The notes beneath the pieces were generated by a model, which searched no databases, was not told the DNA's origin, and was given only the letters and a program-made list of their open reading frames with translations. From the NCBI GenBank assembly GCA_035934385.1, contig DASYXY010000048.1, positions 37,181 through 101,180 on the forward strand: a stretch of 64,000 nucleotides of DNA. Reading direction: 5' to 3'. The position numbers and the translations under genes were made by a program. Source of the DNA: CF-118 sp035934385 (GTDB lineage: Bacteria > Chloroflexota > Dormibacteria > Dormibacterales > Dormibacteraceae). Shown one piece after another: positions 34,873 through 42,966 of the stretch (positions are counted from its first letter, which is position 1; each line of letters starts with the position of its first letter).

Positions 34873-36356
34873 AGCTTTCAGAGCGTTTCGACCGCCGCTA
34901 CCAGCAAACGCCGGTGGGCGCACAGTCGCCCCAGGCGGCTCCAGCCGCGCCCGCTCAGCCCACGGCATCGCCCCCTTTCCCGGCGCCATCCGGCCCCTCG
35001 ACCACCACCGCGCAGGTCATCCCGATACCGACCCAGCCGGCGCCGCCCGAGCCCGCTACCAAGCTGACGCCGGTCCTGGCGCAGGCCAAGAACGAGATCC
35101 ACGCCCAGCTGCTGGCGCATCACACGGCCCAGATCGACCTGAACAACCGCCCCGGGATCCGGCGGCTGCTGCAGCAGCTGACCGAGGAGCATTTCCGCGC
35201 CAAGCCCGGTCTCGGTGTCACGACCGCGGACAAGGAGCGCCTGGTCGAGACCCTTTTCGACGAGGTGGTCGGCCTCGGACCGCTGGAGACGCTTCTTCGC
35301 GACCCTGAGATCACTGAGGTCATGGTCAACAGGCCGGAGCAGATTTTTGTCGAGCGCCGCGGCCGCATCGAGCTGACCAGCCTCGCTTTCGAGGACGAGG
35401 ACAGCCTGCGCAGGGTCATCGACAGGATCGTCTCTTCGATTGGACGCCGCGTTGACGAATCCGAGCCGATGTGTGACGCGCGACTGAAGGACGGCTCGCG
35501 AGTCAACGTCGTCATACCGCCCGTGGCCATCTACGGTCCGTGCCTGACGATCCGAAAGTTTGGTCGCGACGTGCTGACGCCGGAGCAGATCATCTCCTCG
35601 GGCGGCGCGACCGCCGCGATGATGGAGTATCTCGACGCGTCGGTGAAGACGCGGCTCAACATCATCGTGTCCGGTGGCACCGGCTCAGGCAAGACGACGT
35701 TCCTGAACGTGCTTTCGGGCTTCATCCCCGCGGCCGAGCGCATCGTCACGTGCGAGGACGCGGCCGAGCTGCGCCTGCGTCAGGTGCACGTGATCAGCCT
35801 CGAGTCGAAGCCGCAGAACGTCGAGGGTCGCGGCGCCATCTCGATTCGCGACTTGGTGCGCAACTGCTTGCGCATGCGCCCCGACCGCATCGTAGTCGGT
35901 GAGTGCCGAGGCCCAGAGGCGCTCGACATGCTGCAGGCGATGAACACCGGCCATGACGGATCGATGAGCACGCTTCACGCCAACAATCCGCGAGATGCTG
36001 TGAACCGCCTCGAGACCCTGGTGCTGCTTGCCGGTACCGAGCTGCCGTCGCGTGCCATCCGCACGCAGATCGCGTCGGCCGTCAACGTCGTCGTCCAGAC
36101 CGAGCGTCTTCGCGGCGGAGCGCGGAAGGTAGTCTCCATCGCCGAGGTGCTCGGCATGAAGGACGGAGAGATCATCCTGCAGGAGCTGTTCGCGTTCCGG
36201 CAGATGGGAGTGTCCGCAGACGGCCGCGCGATCGGCTACCACACCGCGACCGGTGCGCGCTCGATGTTCATGCAGCACTTCCGCTCCGACGGCATCGAGC
36301 TGTCCGACGCGCTGTTCGCGCCCACCCCAGAGCCGCCGGCTGCAAGCTTCGTCTGA
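34869..36356 (+). CDS. cpaF: Tad pilus secretion ATPase CpaF/TadA
   Basis: A 495-residue GspE-superfamily motor ATPase. A Pro/Ala-rich linker occupies about residues 15-60, and the N-terminal domain includes VGLGPLETLLRDPEITEVMVN. Walker A is VSGGTGSGKTT, followed by an Asp box, RPDRIVVGECRG (Walker B) and the MSTLHANNPRDA His box. It powers pilus assembly with TadB and TadC. Its gene is on the opposite strand from the rest of the tad genes, unlike the usual single operon. The GTG start overlaps the HEAT gene stop. Confidence 0.95.
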   Translation: MKLSERFDRRYQQTPVGAQSPQAAPAAPAQPTASPPFPAPSGPSTTTAQVIPIPTQPAPPEPATKLTPVLAQAKNEIHAQLLAHHTAQIDLNNRPGIRRLLQQLTEEHFRAKPGLGVTTADKERLVETLFDEVVGLGPLETLLRDPEITEVMVNRPEQIFVERRGRIELTSLAFEDEDSLRRVIDRIVSSIGRRVDESEPMCDARLKDGSRVNVVIPPVAIYGPCLTIRKFGRDVLTPEQIISSGGATAAMMEYLDASVKTRLNIIVSGGTGSGKTTFLNVLSGFIPAAERIVTCEDAAELRLRQVHVISLESKPQNVEGRGAISIRDLVRNCLRMRPDRIVVGECRGPEALDMLQAMNTGHDGSMSTLHANNPRDAVNRLETLVLLAGTELPSRAIRTQIASAVNVVVQTERLRGGARKVVSIAEVLGMKDGEIILQELFAFRQMGVSADGRAIGYHTATGARSMFMQHFRSDGIELSDALFAPTPEPPAASFV

Positions 36357-36363
36357 GGGCCCC

Positions 36364-37938
36364 ATGGAAGAGACCAAGACCGACGGCGCAGCGGCCGGCC
36401 ATGTGAGCATCGACCCTGAGCTGCTCGTCGACTTCGGGCATCAGCTGCGGAATCAGCTCAACGCCATAGTCGGCGCCGCCGGGCTGCTCTCAGCGACCGC
36501 GACGTCCAGCGACCAGCGCGAGCTGGCCTCCGTCGTGCTTACCGGTGCGGAGGAGCTGGCGGGCCTTGTCGACGAGGTGCTCGACTCACCGGTCATCCAC
36601 AGCGGCGAGTTCGAGCTCGCCCTCCATCCTTTCAATGTGCGCGCCAGCGTCGAGGCTTGCCTCGCGCGCGTCGCAAGCTCTGCTGTGAGCAGGGGCGTCA
36701 ATCTCTCGTTCAGCGCCGGCCCCGATGTGCCGAAGGTGATCATCGGCGACTCCCGCCGGCTGGAGCAGATCCTTCACAGCCTGCTGCGCCTGGCGTCGGA
36801 GAGGACGCGGCAGGGCGTAATCCACGTCGACCTTTCGTGCGAGCCCAACGAAGGACCACTGAAGCTCCGCTTCAAGGTCCGCGACTCAGGCGAGGCGGTG
36901 CCGCAACGCGTGCTCGACGCGGCGTTGTCTTACGGCACGGTCTCCGCCAGCCTCGAGCCCGGCGAGAGGCTGGCCGCGCTCAGCCTGCACACGACGCGGC
37001 ACCTCGTGGAGATGATGGATGGCGACCTCTCGATCCGGCGCGGGGGTGACGGCACGGCGTGGACAGAGGTCGACTTCGCTTTCCTCGCCGAGGCAGCTGA
37101 CACCGAGACCGACCAGCACTCGACGCTCGCGGGCATGCAAGTCCTGGTGGTCGCCGCCGACGCTACCGAGCGACGCGTGCTGGCGATGCAAGCGGAGCTG
37201 TGGGGCGCGCCGTCGACCGCGGCCGAACCCGGCGAAGCCGCAAGGATCATCAGCGCCGGTCAGCCGTTCGACCTTGCGCTCATCGAGCACCGCAAGCCGG
37301 TAATTGACGGCCTCGCCGTGGCGACCGAGCTCCGCAGCCAGCGCGGCAAGCACGAGCTGCCCATCGTTCTGATCGTGGCGGGCACTCTCGGTCCGGACGA
37401 GGTGATGGCAGCCGACAACGGCATGGTGCAGGCAACGCTTGCGAAACCGGTGCCGCCGCAGAAGCTGCGCGACGTGATGGCCCAGGTCGGCGTGCGCCGC
37501 GCCGCGCCATCGATCGCGCCCGCCGAGGAGGAGGTCGCGGCGGTGAGCCTCAAGGTGCTCGTCGCCGACGACAACACGCTCAACCAGAACATGCTGCGCC
37601 GCCAGATCAGCAAGCTCGGTCACACGGTCGACGTCGTGGCCAACGGGCGCGAGGCGGTCACCGCGGTGGAGCACCAGCCGTACGACGCACTACTCATGGA
37701 TGTGCTGATGCCCGGAATGGACGGGCTGCAGGCCGCGGAGGAGATATGCCGGCGATGGAGTCGCGGCACACGCCCGCGCCTGATCGCGCTGACCGCGATG
37801 GCAGGGCCCGGCGACGAGGAGCGCTGCCGCAAGGCCGGGTTCGACGATTACATGAGCAAGCCGGTGCACATGGACGAGCTCGCTGAGGCACTGAAGGCGG
37901 CCGCGGGTTTCCGCGCCGCGCCCAAGACGATGGGATGA
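36364..37938 (+). CDS. Hybrid histidine-kinase-like protein with degenerate kinase and two receivers
   Basis: A 524-residue soluble protein. Residues 18-75 form a HisKA-like helix pair with H26 (FGHQLRNQLNAI). Residues of about 85-240 are an HATPase-like domain whose N-box is lost: the Asn of NLLxNAxKFT is replaced in LHSLLRLASERT. A first receiver (about 258-375) has Glu308 at the phospho-acceptor site and only one acidic pocket residue. A second receiver (about 396-515) is canonical with D403/D404 (LVADDNTLN), D446 (LLMDVLMPGMDG), T477 and K499. It follows cpaF by 7 bp, so it probably regulates the Tad pilus. Catalytic autophosphorylation is doubtful. Confidence 0.8.
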   Translation: MEETKTDGAAAGHVSIDPELLVDFGHQLRNQLNAIVGAAGLLSATATSSDQRELASVVLTGAEELAGLVDEVLDSPVIHSGEFELALHPFNVRASVEACLARVASSAVSRGVNLSFSAGPDVPKVIIGDSRRLEQILHSLLRLASERTRQGVIHVDLSCEPNEGPLKLRFKVRDSGEAVPQRVLDAALSYGTVSASLEPGERLAALSLHTTRHLVEMMDGDLSIRRGGDGTAWTEVDFAFLAEAADTETDQHSTLAGMQVLVVAADATERRVLAMQAELWGAPSTAAEPGEAARIISAGQPFDLALIEHRKPVIDGLAVATELRSQRGKHELPIVLIVAGTLGPDEVMAADNGMVQATLAKPVPPQKLRDVMAQVGVRRAAPSIAPAEEEVAAVSLKVLVADDNTLNQNMLRRQISKLGHTVDVVANGREAVTAVEHQPYDALLMDVLMPGMDGLQAAEEICRRWSRGTRPRLIALTAMAGPGDEERCRKAGFDDYMSKPVHMDELAEALKAAAGFRAAPKTMG

Positions 37939-37948
37939 GGTCGCTGGG

Positions 37949-38257
37949 CTAGAAGGCGCTCCGGCGCGACGCGCGCGCCTCCAGCAACACCACGACGATC
38001 ACGATCACTCCGCCCAAGACCATCAATCCGCCCAGCGACTCGGCCTCGAGACCGCTCGGCTGCGTCACGATCTGGATCATGGCCGAGCCGAAGACGAGCA
38101 TGTAGCTCAATCCGAGCAGGCGCACGCGCGGAGCGACGCGCTGCTGCTCGTCACCGCGCCACGGCCGCTTGCCGATCACCAGCAGGTACGCACCCATCAA
38201 GAGAGCGAGCGCGGCGAGGATGAGTGATACGAGCTGGACGATACCGGTCGTCACCAT
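37949..38257 (-). CDS. Small three-helix membrane protein of unknown function
   Basis: A 102-residue protein with three hydrophobic helices (about 7-27, 48-64 and 73-93) and an Arg-rich cytosolic loop KRPWRGDEQQR between the first two. No family is recognised. Its ATG is 44 bp from the divergent hisS start and a TAGTAT hexamer lies 8 nt upstream, which supports real expression. It converges on the hybrid regulator gene with a 10-bp gap. Confidence 0.6.
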   Translation of the reverse strand: MVTTGIVQLVSLILAALALLMGAYLLVIGKRPWRGDEQQRVAPRVRLLGLSYMLVFGSAMIQIVTQPSGLEAESLGGLMVLGGVIVIVVVLLEARASRRSAF

Positions 38258-38301
38258 CGCCCGAGATACTAACCAACCGTTTCTTACAATCGACCTCTCT
38301 T
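38258..38301. promoter_or_regulatory. 44-bp divergent promoter region, small membrane gene / hisS
   Basis: The plus strand has TACAAT (38285-38290), 11 nt before the hisS ATG. The minus strand has TAGTAT (38271-38266), 8 nt before the ATG at 38257. There is no Shine-Dalgarno sequence in either direction. The arrangement suggests back-to-back leaderless or near-leaderless promoters. Confidence 0.45.
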
Positions 38302-39558
38302 ATGCCTCGAACCGAGCCAATCAAGGCCGTCCGCGGTGTCCGCGACATCCTCCCGGAGGAGCGCGCGCTGTGGCGCGTGGCCGAAAGGGCGGCCGCGAGA
38401 GTCGCGCATCGCTTCGGCTATCGCGAGATCCAGACCCCGCTCATCGAGCACGCGGAGCTGATCGAGCGTGTGGGCGAGGACACCGACGCCGTCGCCAAGG
38501 AGCTCTACAGGTTTGAAGACCGGGGCGGCCGGCAGCTGGCGCTGCGCCCTGAGGCCACGGCCGGAGTCGTGAGGGCTTACTTCGAAGGCGGGCTCAACCA
38601 GGGTCCGCAACCGGCGCGGCTCTATCTCATCGGGCCGATGTTTCGCTACGACCGTCCGCAGAAAGGGCGCTACCGGCAGTTCTTTCAGTTCAACGTGGAG
38701 GCGATCGGCGGCGCGAGCCCCGCGGTCGACGTGGAGGTCATCGAGCTCGCTCGCGCGTGGCTGATCGAGGTGGGCCTGGACAAGCTCTCGCTCGAGCTCA
38801 ACACCATCGGTGACGACCAGTGCCGCCCGGCCTACCTGGACCTGCTGCGGGCCTACTACCGGCCACTCAAGGACAAGCTTCACCCCGACTGCCAGCGCCG
38901 CATTGAGGTCAATCCACTGCGTCTGCTCGACTGCAAGGTGCCGCAGTGTCAGCCCTTCAAGGCGGGAGCGCCGAAGATCACCGACCACCTGTGCGAGCCT
39001 TGCGCGAGCGCGTGGGCCGTCGTGCGCCAGCTGCTGGACGCCGCCGGGATCGATTACCACCTGAACCCGTACCTGGTCCGTGGTCTCGACTACTACACGC
39101 GCACGGTCTTCGAGTTCTACCCGGCTGCGGCGTCCGGCCAGCAGGACGCGCTTGCCTCGGGCGGCCGCTATGACGGGCTGGCCGCCGCCGAGGGCTGGCC
39201 ATCGACGCCTGGCGTCGGTTTCGCGGGCGGTCTCGACCGTGTGACCGAGCTGATGGCGTCCGAGGGCGAGGAGGTCGTGCCGGAGCCCGCGGCCGAGGTG
39301 ATCGTGCTTCCGGATGGCGACCTGGTCACCGAGGCGGCGGAGATCGCGCGATTGATTCGAGTCGTGCGCTCGGCCGCGGTCGACTATGAGCCGCGCAGCC
39401 TGCGCGCGAAGATGCGCGCCGCCGACAGGGTGGACGCCCGTTGGGCGGTGGTGTTCAACGCTGACCAGGCGGGGCGGCGAGTCGTGCAGCTCCGCGACAT
39501 GAGGTCAGGCGAGCAGCGCGAGGTTATGTGGTCCGAGCTGGCGGAACTCCTTTCTTGA
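38302..39558 (+). CDS. hisS: Histidyl-tRNA synthetase
   Basis: A 418-residue class II HisRS. It begins with AVRGVRDILPEE, has the motif 2 region RLYLIGPMFRYDRPQKGRYRQF, and both histidine-specific motifs, LVRGLDYYTRTVFEF and SGGRYDGL. A C-terminal anticodon-binding domain of about 90 residues follows. The ATG is placed at 38302 because homologues begin just before this sequence. It overlaps aspS by TTGA. Confidence 0.97.
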   Translation: MPRTEPIKAVRGVRDILPEERALWRVAERAAARVAHRFGYREIQTPLIEHAELIERVGEDTDAVAKELYRFEDRGGRQLALRPEATAGVVRAYFEGGLNQGPQPARLYLIGPMFRYDRPQKGRYRQFFQFNVEAIGGASPAVDVEVIELARAWLIEVGLDKLSLELNTIGDDQCRPAYLDLLRAYYRPLKDKLHPDCQRRIEVNPLRLLDCKVPQCQPFKAGAPKITDHLCEPCASAWAVVRQLLDAAGIDYHLNPYLVRGLDYYTRTVFEFYPAAASGQQDALASGGRYDGLAAAEGWPSTPGVGFAGGLDRVTELMASEGEEVVPEPAAEVIVLPDGDLVTEAAEIARLIRVVRSAAVDYEPRSLRAKMRAADRVDARWAVVFNADQAGRRVVQLRDMRSGEQREVMWSELAELLS

Positions 39559-41285
39559 GCGGGTTCACCGCTCCACACTGCGGGTCCCTTCGCGCTTCGG
39601 ATGCCGGCAAGGAGGTCGAGCTGTTCGGCTGGGTCGCGCGCCGGCGCGATCACGGAGGGGTCACGTTCCTGGATCTTCGCGATCGATGGGGCGCTGTCCA
39701 GGTCGTGTTCAGAAACGCCGAACCCGAGCTCCGACTCGAGTATGTGGTGCGGGTTCGTGGCCGGGTCTCGCATCGGCCGGCGGGTTCTGAAAACCCAAAG
39801 ATGCCGACTGGCGAGGTCGAGGTTGTCGCCGATGAGATCGAGGTGATCAGCAGGTCGGAGACGCCGCCGTTTCCCATCGAGGACCAGGAAGAGCCCGACG
39901 AGAAGACTCGTCTCGAGTATCGCTATCTCGACCTGCGCCGCCCGCGGATGACCCGCATGCTCGAGCTCCGCAACAGGGTCAACCGCATCATCCGCGACTA
40001 CATGGAGGAGCGGGAGTTTGTCGAGGTCGAGACTCCAATGCTCACACGCAGCTCGCCCTCTGGCGCTCGCGACTTTCTCGTCCCATCACGCCTCCATCCA
40101 GGCAGCTTTTACGCGCTGCCGCAGGCGCCGCAGATGTTGAAGCAGCTGCTGATGGTGTCAGGGCTGCAGCGTTACTACCAGATCGCGCGGTGCTTCCGCG
40201 ACGAAAACCTGCGGGCGGACCGCCAGCCGGAATTCACTCAGCTCGACCTCGAGATGTCCTTCTGTGACGAGGAGGACGTGTTTGCGCTCATCGAAGGCCT
40301 GTTCGCCGAGCTGTGGCAGAAGATTCTCGGTGTCTCGCTGACAGTCCCTTTCCCGCGACTGGACATCAAAGAGTCGTTCTTGCGATATGGGTCGGACAAA
40401 CCCGACCTCAGGTACGACCTCGAGATCGTCGACCTCGGAGAATCCCTCGCGGAGACGCGGGCCGACATTTTCCGCAAGGTCCTCGCCGCGGGGGGCGTGG
40501 TCAGAGGAATGCGCGTGCCGGGCGGCAAGGACATGTCGCGCCGCGAGCTCGACGAGCTGGTCACCGTCGCGAAAGGGGCGGGCGGGCAAGGTCTCACATG
40601 GCTGCCGGGACCGCTGGACAAGTTCTTGAGCGAGGACGAGCTCAGTGCCATCAAACGATTGACAGGCGGCCAGGCCGACGACCTGGTGCTGATCGTGGCC
40701 GACCGCCGCCGCAAGGCCGAAACAGTCATGGGCCTGATCCGTCAGGAGGTCGCGCGCCGCCGTCGCCTGATCCGGCACGACGAGTGGAAGTTCCTGTGGA
40801 TCAACCCGACCTACCTCTTCGAGGAGGACGACCAGGGCAATCTGACCTATGCGCACCATCCGTTCACGCGCCCGTTCGAAGACGACATGGCCTTTGTCGA
40901 GCAGCGCCCTTACGACGTAAAGGCTCACGCCTATGACATCGTTTGCAACGGCTACGAGCTCGGCGGGGGCAGCCTTCGGATCTACGACCCGCGGATGCAG
41001 GAGCGCGTCTTTCAGCTGCTGGGCATGCCGCTCGAGTTGATCCGCGAGCGTTTTGGAACCCTGCTCGAGGCGTTCACATATGGCGTGCCGCCCCACGGCG
41101 GGATCGCGCCCGGCATCGATCGAATCGTGATGATGCTGGGTGGGACGGACAACATCCGCGACGTGATCGCGTTCCCCAAGACTCAGTCGATGAGTGATCT
41201 CATGCTTGGCGCCCCATCGGAGGTGGACGGGGCGCAGCTCGAAGAGCTGCACATCAGGTTCGTTCCGCCGTCCAAGCCTTCGTAA
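39555..41285 (+). CDS. aspS: Aspartyl-tRNA synthetase (bacterial type)
   Basis: A 576-residue class II AspRS with an N-terminal OB anticodon domain (VELFGWVARRRDHGGVTFLDLRD), catalytic motif 2 (RCFRDENLRADRQPEFTQLD), a GAD insertion domain (about 300-400) and motif 3 (GIAPGIDRIVMML). The start is TTG at 39555, inside the hisS stop (TTGA); a GTG nine codons earlier is possible but adds nothing conserved. hisS-aspS pairing is common in Gram-positive lineages. Whether it is discriminating or also charges tRNA-Asn cannot be decided. Confidence 0.96.
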   Translation: MSGFTAPHCGSLRASDAGKEVELFGWVARRRDHGGVTFLDLRDRWGAVQVVFRNAEPELRLEYVVRVRGRVSHRPAGSENPKMPTGEVEVVADEIEVISRSETPPFPIEDQEEPDEKTRLEYRYLDLRRPRMTRMLELRNRVNRIIRDYMEEREFVEVETPMLTRSSPSGARDFLVPSRLHPGSFYALPQAPQMLKQLLMVSGLQRYYQIARCFRDENLRADRQPEFTQLDLEMSFCDEEDVFALIEGLFAELWQKILGVSLTVPFPRLDIKESFLRYGSDKPDLRYDLEIVDLGESLAETRADIFRKVLAAGGVVRGMRVPGGKDMSRRELDELVTVAKGAGGQGLTWLPGPLDKFLSEDELSAIKRLTGGQADDLVLIVADRRRKAETVMGLIRQEVARRRRLIRHDEWKFLWINPTYLFEEDDQGNLTYAHHPFTRPFEDDMAFVEQRPYDVKAHAYDIVCNGYELGGGSLRIYDPRMQERVFQLLGMPLELIRERFGTLLEAFTYGVPPHGGIAPGIDRIVMMLGGTDNIRDVIAFPKTQSMSDLMLGAPSEVDGAQLEELHIRFVPPSKPS

Positions 41286-41469
41286 CATTGGTGGCGCTCC
41301 CGAGGGGCTGCGGCTAAGTGCGCGTTGCCCAACAGCCAATCGATCGGGACCCCGGAGTCCCGCGGCGGACCAAATGCCTGCAGCGACAGGACTTGGACAA
41401 GCCCAGGCAGGGGACCCACCTGAGCATGCTCAGGACAACCCACGCCCGTGGTCCTGAGGGAGCACCGGT
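41286..41469 (+). promoter_or_regulatory. Structured, riboswitch-like intergenic RNA candidate with alternative hairpins
   Basis: This 184-bp gap is full of inverted repeats. TTGGT (41288-41292) pairs with ACCAA (41369-41373) and encloses GGCTG/CAGCC (41306-41310/41333-41337) and CGGGAC/GTCCCG (41345-41362). TGCCTG pairs with CAGGCA around a CTTG-GA-CAAG hairpin (about 41375-41409). Then CCTGAGCATGCTCAGG (41419-41434) is a perfect palindrome whose right half, CTCAGGAC (41429-41436), can instead pair with GTCCTGAG (41451-41458) around a perfect CCACG-CC-CGTGG hairpin. The second fold covers the start of the GAGGGAG ribosome-binding site (41456-41462) of the next gene. No known riboswitch class was recognised. 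Confidence 0.5.
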
Positions 41470-41769
41470 GTGAACGTCATCCCGCCCGGTGTGATCGTTG
41501 CGGTCCTGCTCGTGCTCATCACGTCGCAGGTTTTCTACGCGGTGCTGCGCTACCGCCGGCGCGCCTACCTGCCGGTTCTGTTGACCACTGCCATCGGGTT
41601 CGGGCTCGGCCAGCTCTGGTCCTACCTGGGACTCCCGTCACTCAACCTCGGTCAGGCGAACGTGCTGCCGGCACTGGCTTTCGCTCTGCTGCTCCAGCCG
41701 CTGGCTCGCTTCGTGCCGCGCCCGAGCCGCGAGCCCAAGGAGCCGGCCGGGCAGCCACCGTCGGCGTAG
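41470..41769 (+). CDS. Small membrane protein of unknown function, downstream of structured leader
   Basis: A 99-residue protein with three hydrophobic helices (about 5-25, 34-52 and 64-82) and a short Pro/Arg-rich C-terminal tail. Its GTG start has a good GAGGGAG site 7 nt upstream that can be hidden in a hairpin. No family is recognised. It is followed 52 bp later by a DUF948-like gene. Confidence 0.6.
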   Translation: MNVIPPGVIVAVLLVLITSQVFYAVLRYRRRAYLPVLLTTAIGFGLGQLWSYLGLPSLNLGQANVLPALAFALLLQPLARFVPRPSREPKEPAGQPPSA

Positions 41770-41821
41770 CCCCATATCATTCAAGGTGTTTGTCCCATCT
41801 CGGTAAGGGGTATTTGCACGA

Positions 41822-42136
41822 ATGGAGTTCATGTGGATCGCGTTCGGGATCAGCGCCCTGATCGTGGCGCTGGCGCTGGCCGCGGTGCTCTTCAGGCTCC
41901 GTGGAACTCTGGGTGCGATGCAAGAGCTGCTTGACACGACGAGCGACGAGATGAAAGAGACGCTGCCGGAGGTTCGTGAGACCATCGGCAACGTAAACGA
42001 CATCGCGATGGGTGTGAACGTTGGCCTGCGGACTGCGGGCAGGGGCGCTCAAGCGATCGGCCGTACGGTGAGCGCGGCGGCTCACGGCGCCAAGGTCGCG
42101 AGCCAGAGCCTGGTCCGCTCATTCCTCGGAGGTTAG
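41822..42136 (+). CDS. DUF948 (YtxG-like) membrane protein
   Basis: A 104-residue protein with one N-terminal membrane helix (about 5-25), then a coiled-coil region with LPEVRETIGNVNDIAMGVN, the DUF948 hallmark pattern. In Bacillus the relative YtxG is a general-stress protein. The next gene is YtxH-like, as in Bacillus. The function is not known in molecular terms. Confidence 0.7.
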   Translation: MEFMWIAFGISALIVALALAAVLFRLRGTLGAMQELLDTTSDEMKETLPEVRETIGNVNDIAMGVNVGLRTAGRGAQAIGRTVSAAAHGAKVASQSLVRSFLGG

Positions 42137-42145
42137 GTAGGAGCG

Positions 42146-42481
42146 ATGGCAGAAGACAGAGGCGGCGGCGGTGGATTCGGTTGGTTCCTGCTGGGCGGAC
42201 TGCTGGGCTTGATCGCCGGCGCGTACATCGCGTCAGGTCCCGGTCGCGGCCAGGTGGACAACTTGCGCAGCAAGACCATCGAGCTCTCGACGAGCGAGCC
42301 CGTGCAGAAGGCGAAGGAAGCGGCGCAGCGCGCGCGCACGATGGTGACCGACCCCGACCACCCGGTCGGCAAGGCGATCCAGGACGGTGTGGCGGCGGCG
42401 AAGCGGCGGCGCGAGGAGCTGGAAGCGGCGGCGCGCGCGAAGATCCAGCAGGCCACGAACGGCGGCGCCGAGAAGGAATAG
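42146..42481 (+). CDS. YtxH-like stress protein
   Basis: A 111-residue protein: a Gly-rich start, one hydrophobic segment GWFLLGGLLGLIAGAYIA, then an amphipathic, basic and Ala-rich helical tail. This is the shape of YtxH-domain proteins. A TAGGAG site precedes the ATG. It sits between the DUF948 gene and an anti-sigma factor, so it likely belongs to an envelope-stress module. Confidence 0.7.
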   Translation: MAEDRGGGGGFGWFLLGGLLGLIAGAYIASGPGRGQVDNLRSKTIELSTSEPVQKAKEAAQRARTMVTDPDHPVGKAIQDGVAAAKRRREELEAAARAKIQQATNGGAEKE

Positions 42482-42490
42482 GCAACAGCG

Positions 42491-42931
42491 ATGGCCAAGC
42501 GCGATCTCGCCGAGCTGAGGATCCCAGCTGAGTCCACCTTCATCCCGGTGGCCAAGCGGGTCGCGAGCACGCTCGGCAGCCAGCTCGGCCTTAGCCTCAC
42601 CGACCTCGATGAGCTAAGCATCGCGCTGACCCAGGCATGCGACAGCGCCATCGGCGCGGCCGAGGATTTCGGCGGCGACCACGACCTGAAGCTCACGTAC
42701 TTCGCGACCAATCGGGCGCTGGTGGTGGACGTGGACCTGCTGCCTGCCGCGCATCAGCAGGCGTCACGACACTCCGTGGAGGCGGTGGCCAAGCATCACG
42801 AACTGGTGGACGCGGAGATGCAGAGGCTGGCCTACGAGATGATCCGCTGCTTCGTCGACGACTTCCGGACGCAGATCGAACCCAGGACCGGCCAGGTCCG
42901 CTTCCGGATGGTCAAGCACCTGGCCGGCTGA
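42491..42931 (+). CDS. RsbW-like anti-sigma factor (serine-protein kinase / HATPase_c_2 type)
   Basis: A 146-residue GHKL ATPase of the RsbW/SpoIIAB class. The start ELRIPAESTFIPVAKRVASTL and the N-box-like LDELSIALTQACDSAI are typical. The later ATP-lid glycines are poorly conserved, so kinase activity is uncertain. It lies 35 bp before a SigB-type sigma gene, its likely partner. No RsbV-like anti-anti-sigma gene is visible here. Confidence 0.8.
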   Translation: MAKRDLAELRIPAESTFIPVAKRVASTLGSQLGLSLTDLDELSIALTQACDSAIGAAEDFGGDHDLKLTYFATNRALVVDVDLLPAAHQQASRHSVEAVAKHHELVDAEMQRLAYEMIRCFVDDFRTQIEPRTGQVRFRMVKHLAG

Positions 42932-42966
42932 CGGTCTCTGGCGCCCGCGCCGCAAACTGGAACACG

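Noticed and set aside
26543..37938. A small Flp/Fap major pilin gene in the Tad locus
   Set aside because: All gaps were inspected; none holds a 50-80 residue frame with a prepilin signal. The two TadE-like proteins are longer and of the minor type.
41288..41373. Cloverleaf-like fold considered as a tRNA
   Set aside because: The closing stem is only 5 bp, there is no TTCRA T-loop and no anticodon arm of the right shape.
41405..41420. GGGGACCCA resembling part of the ydaO c-di-AMP riboswitch
   Set aside because: The other conserved blocks of that riboswitch are absent.
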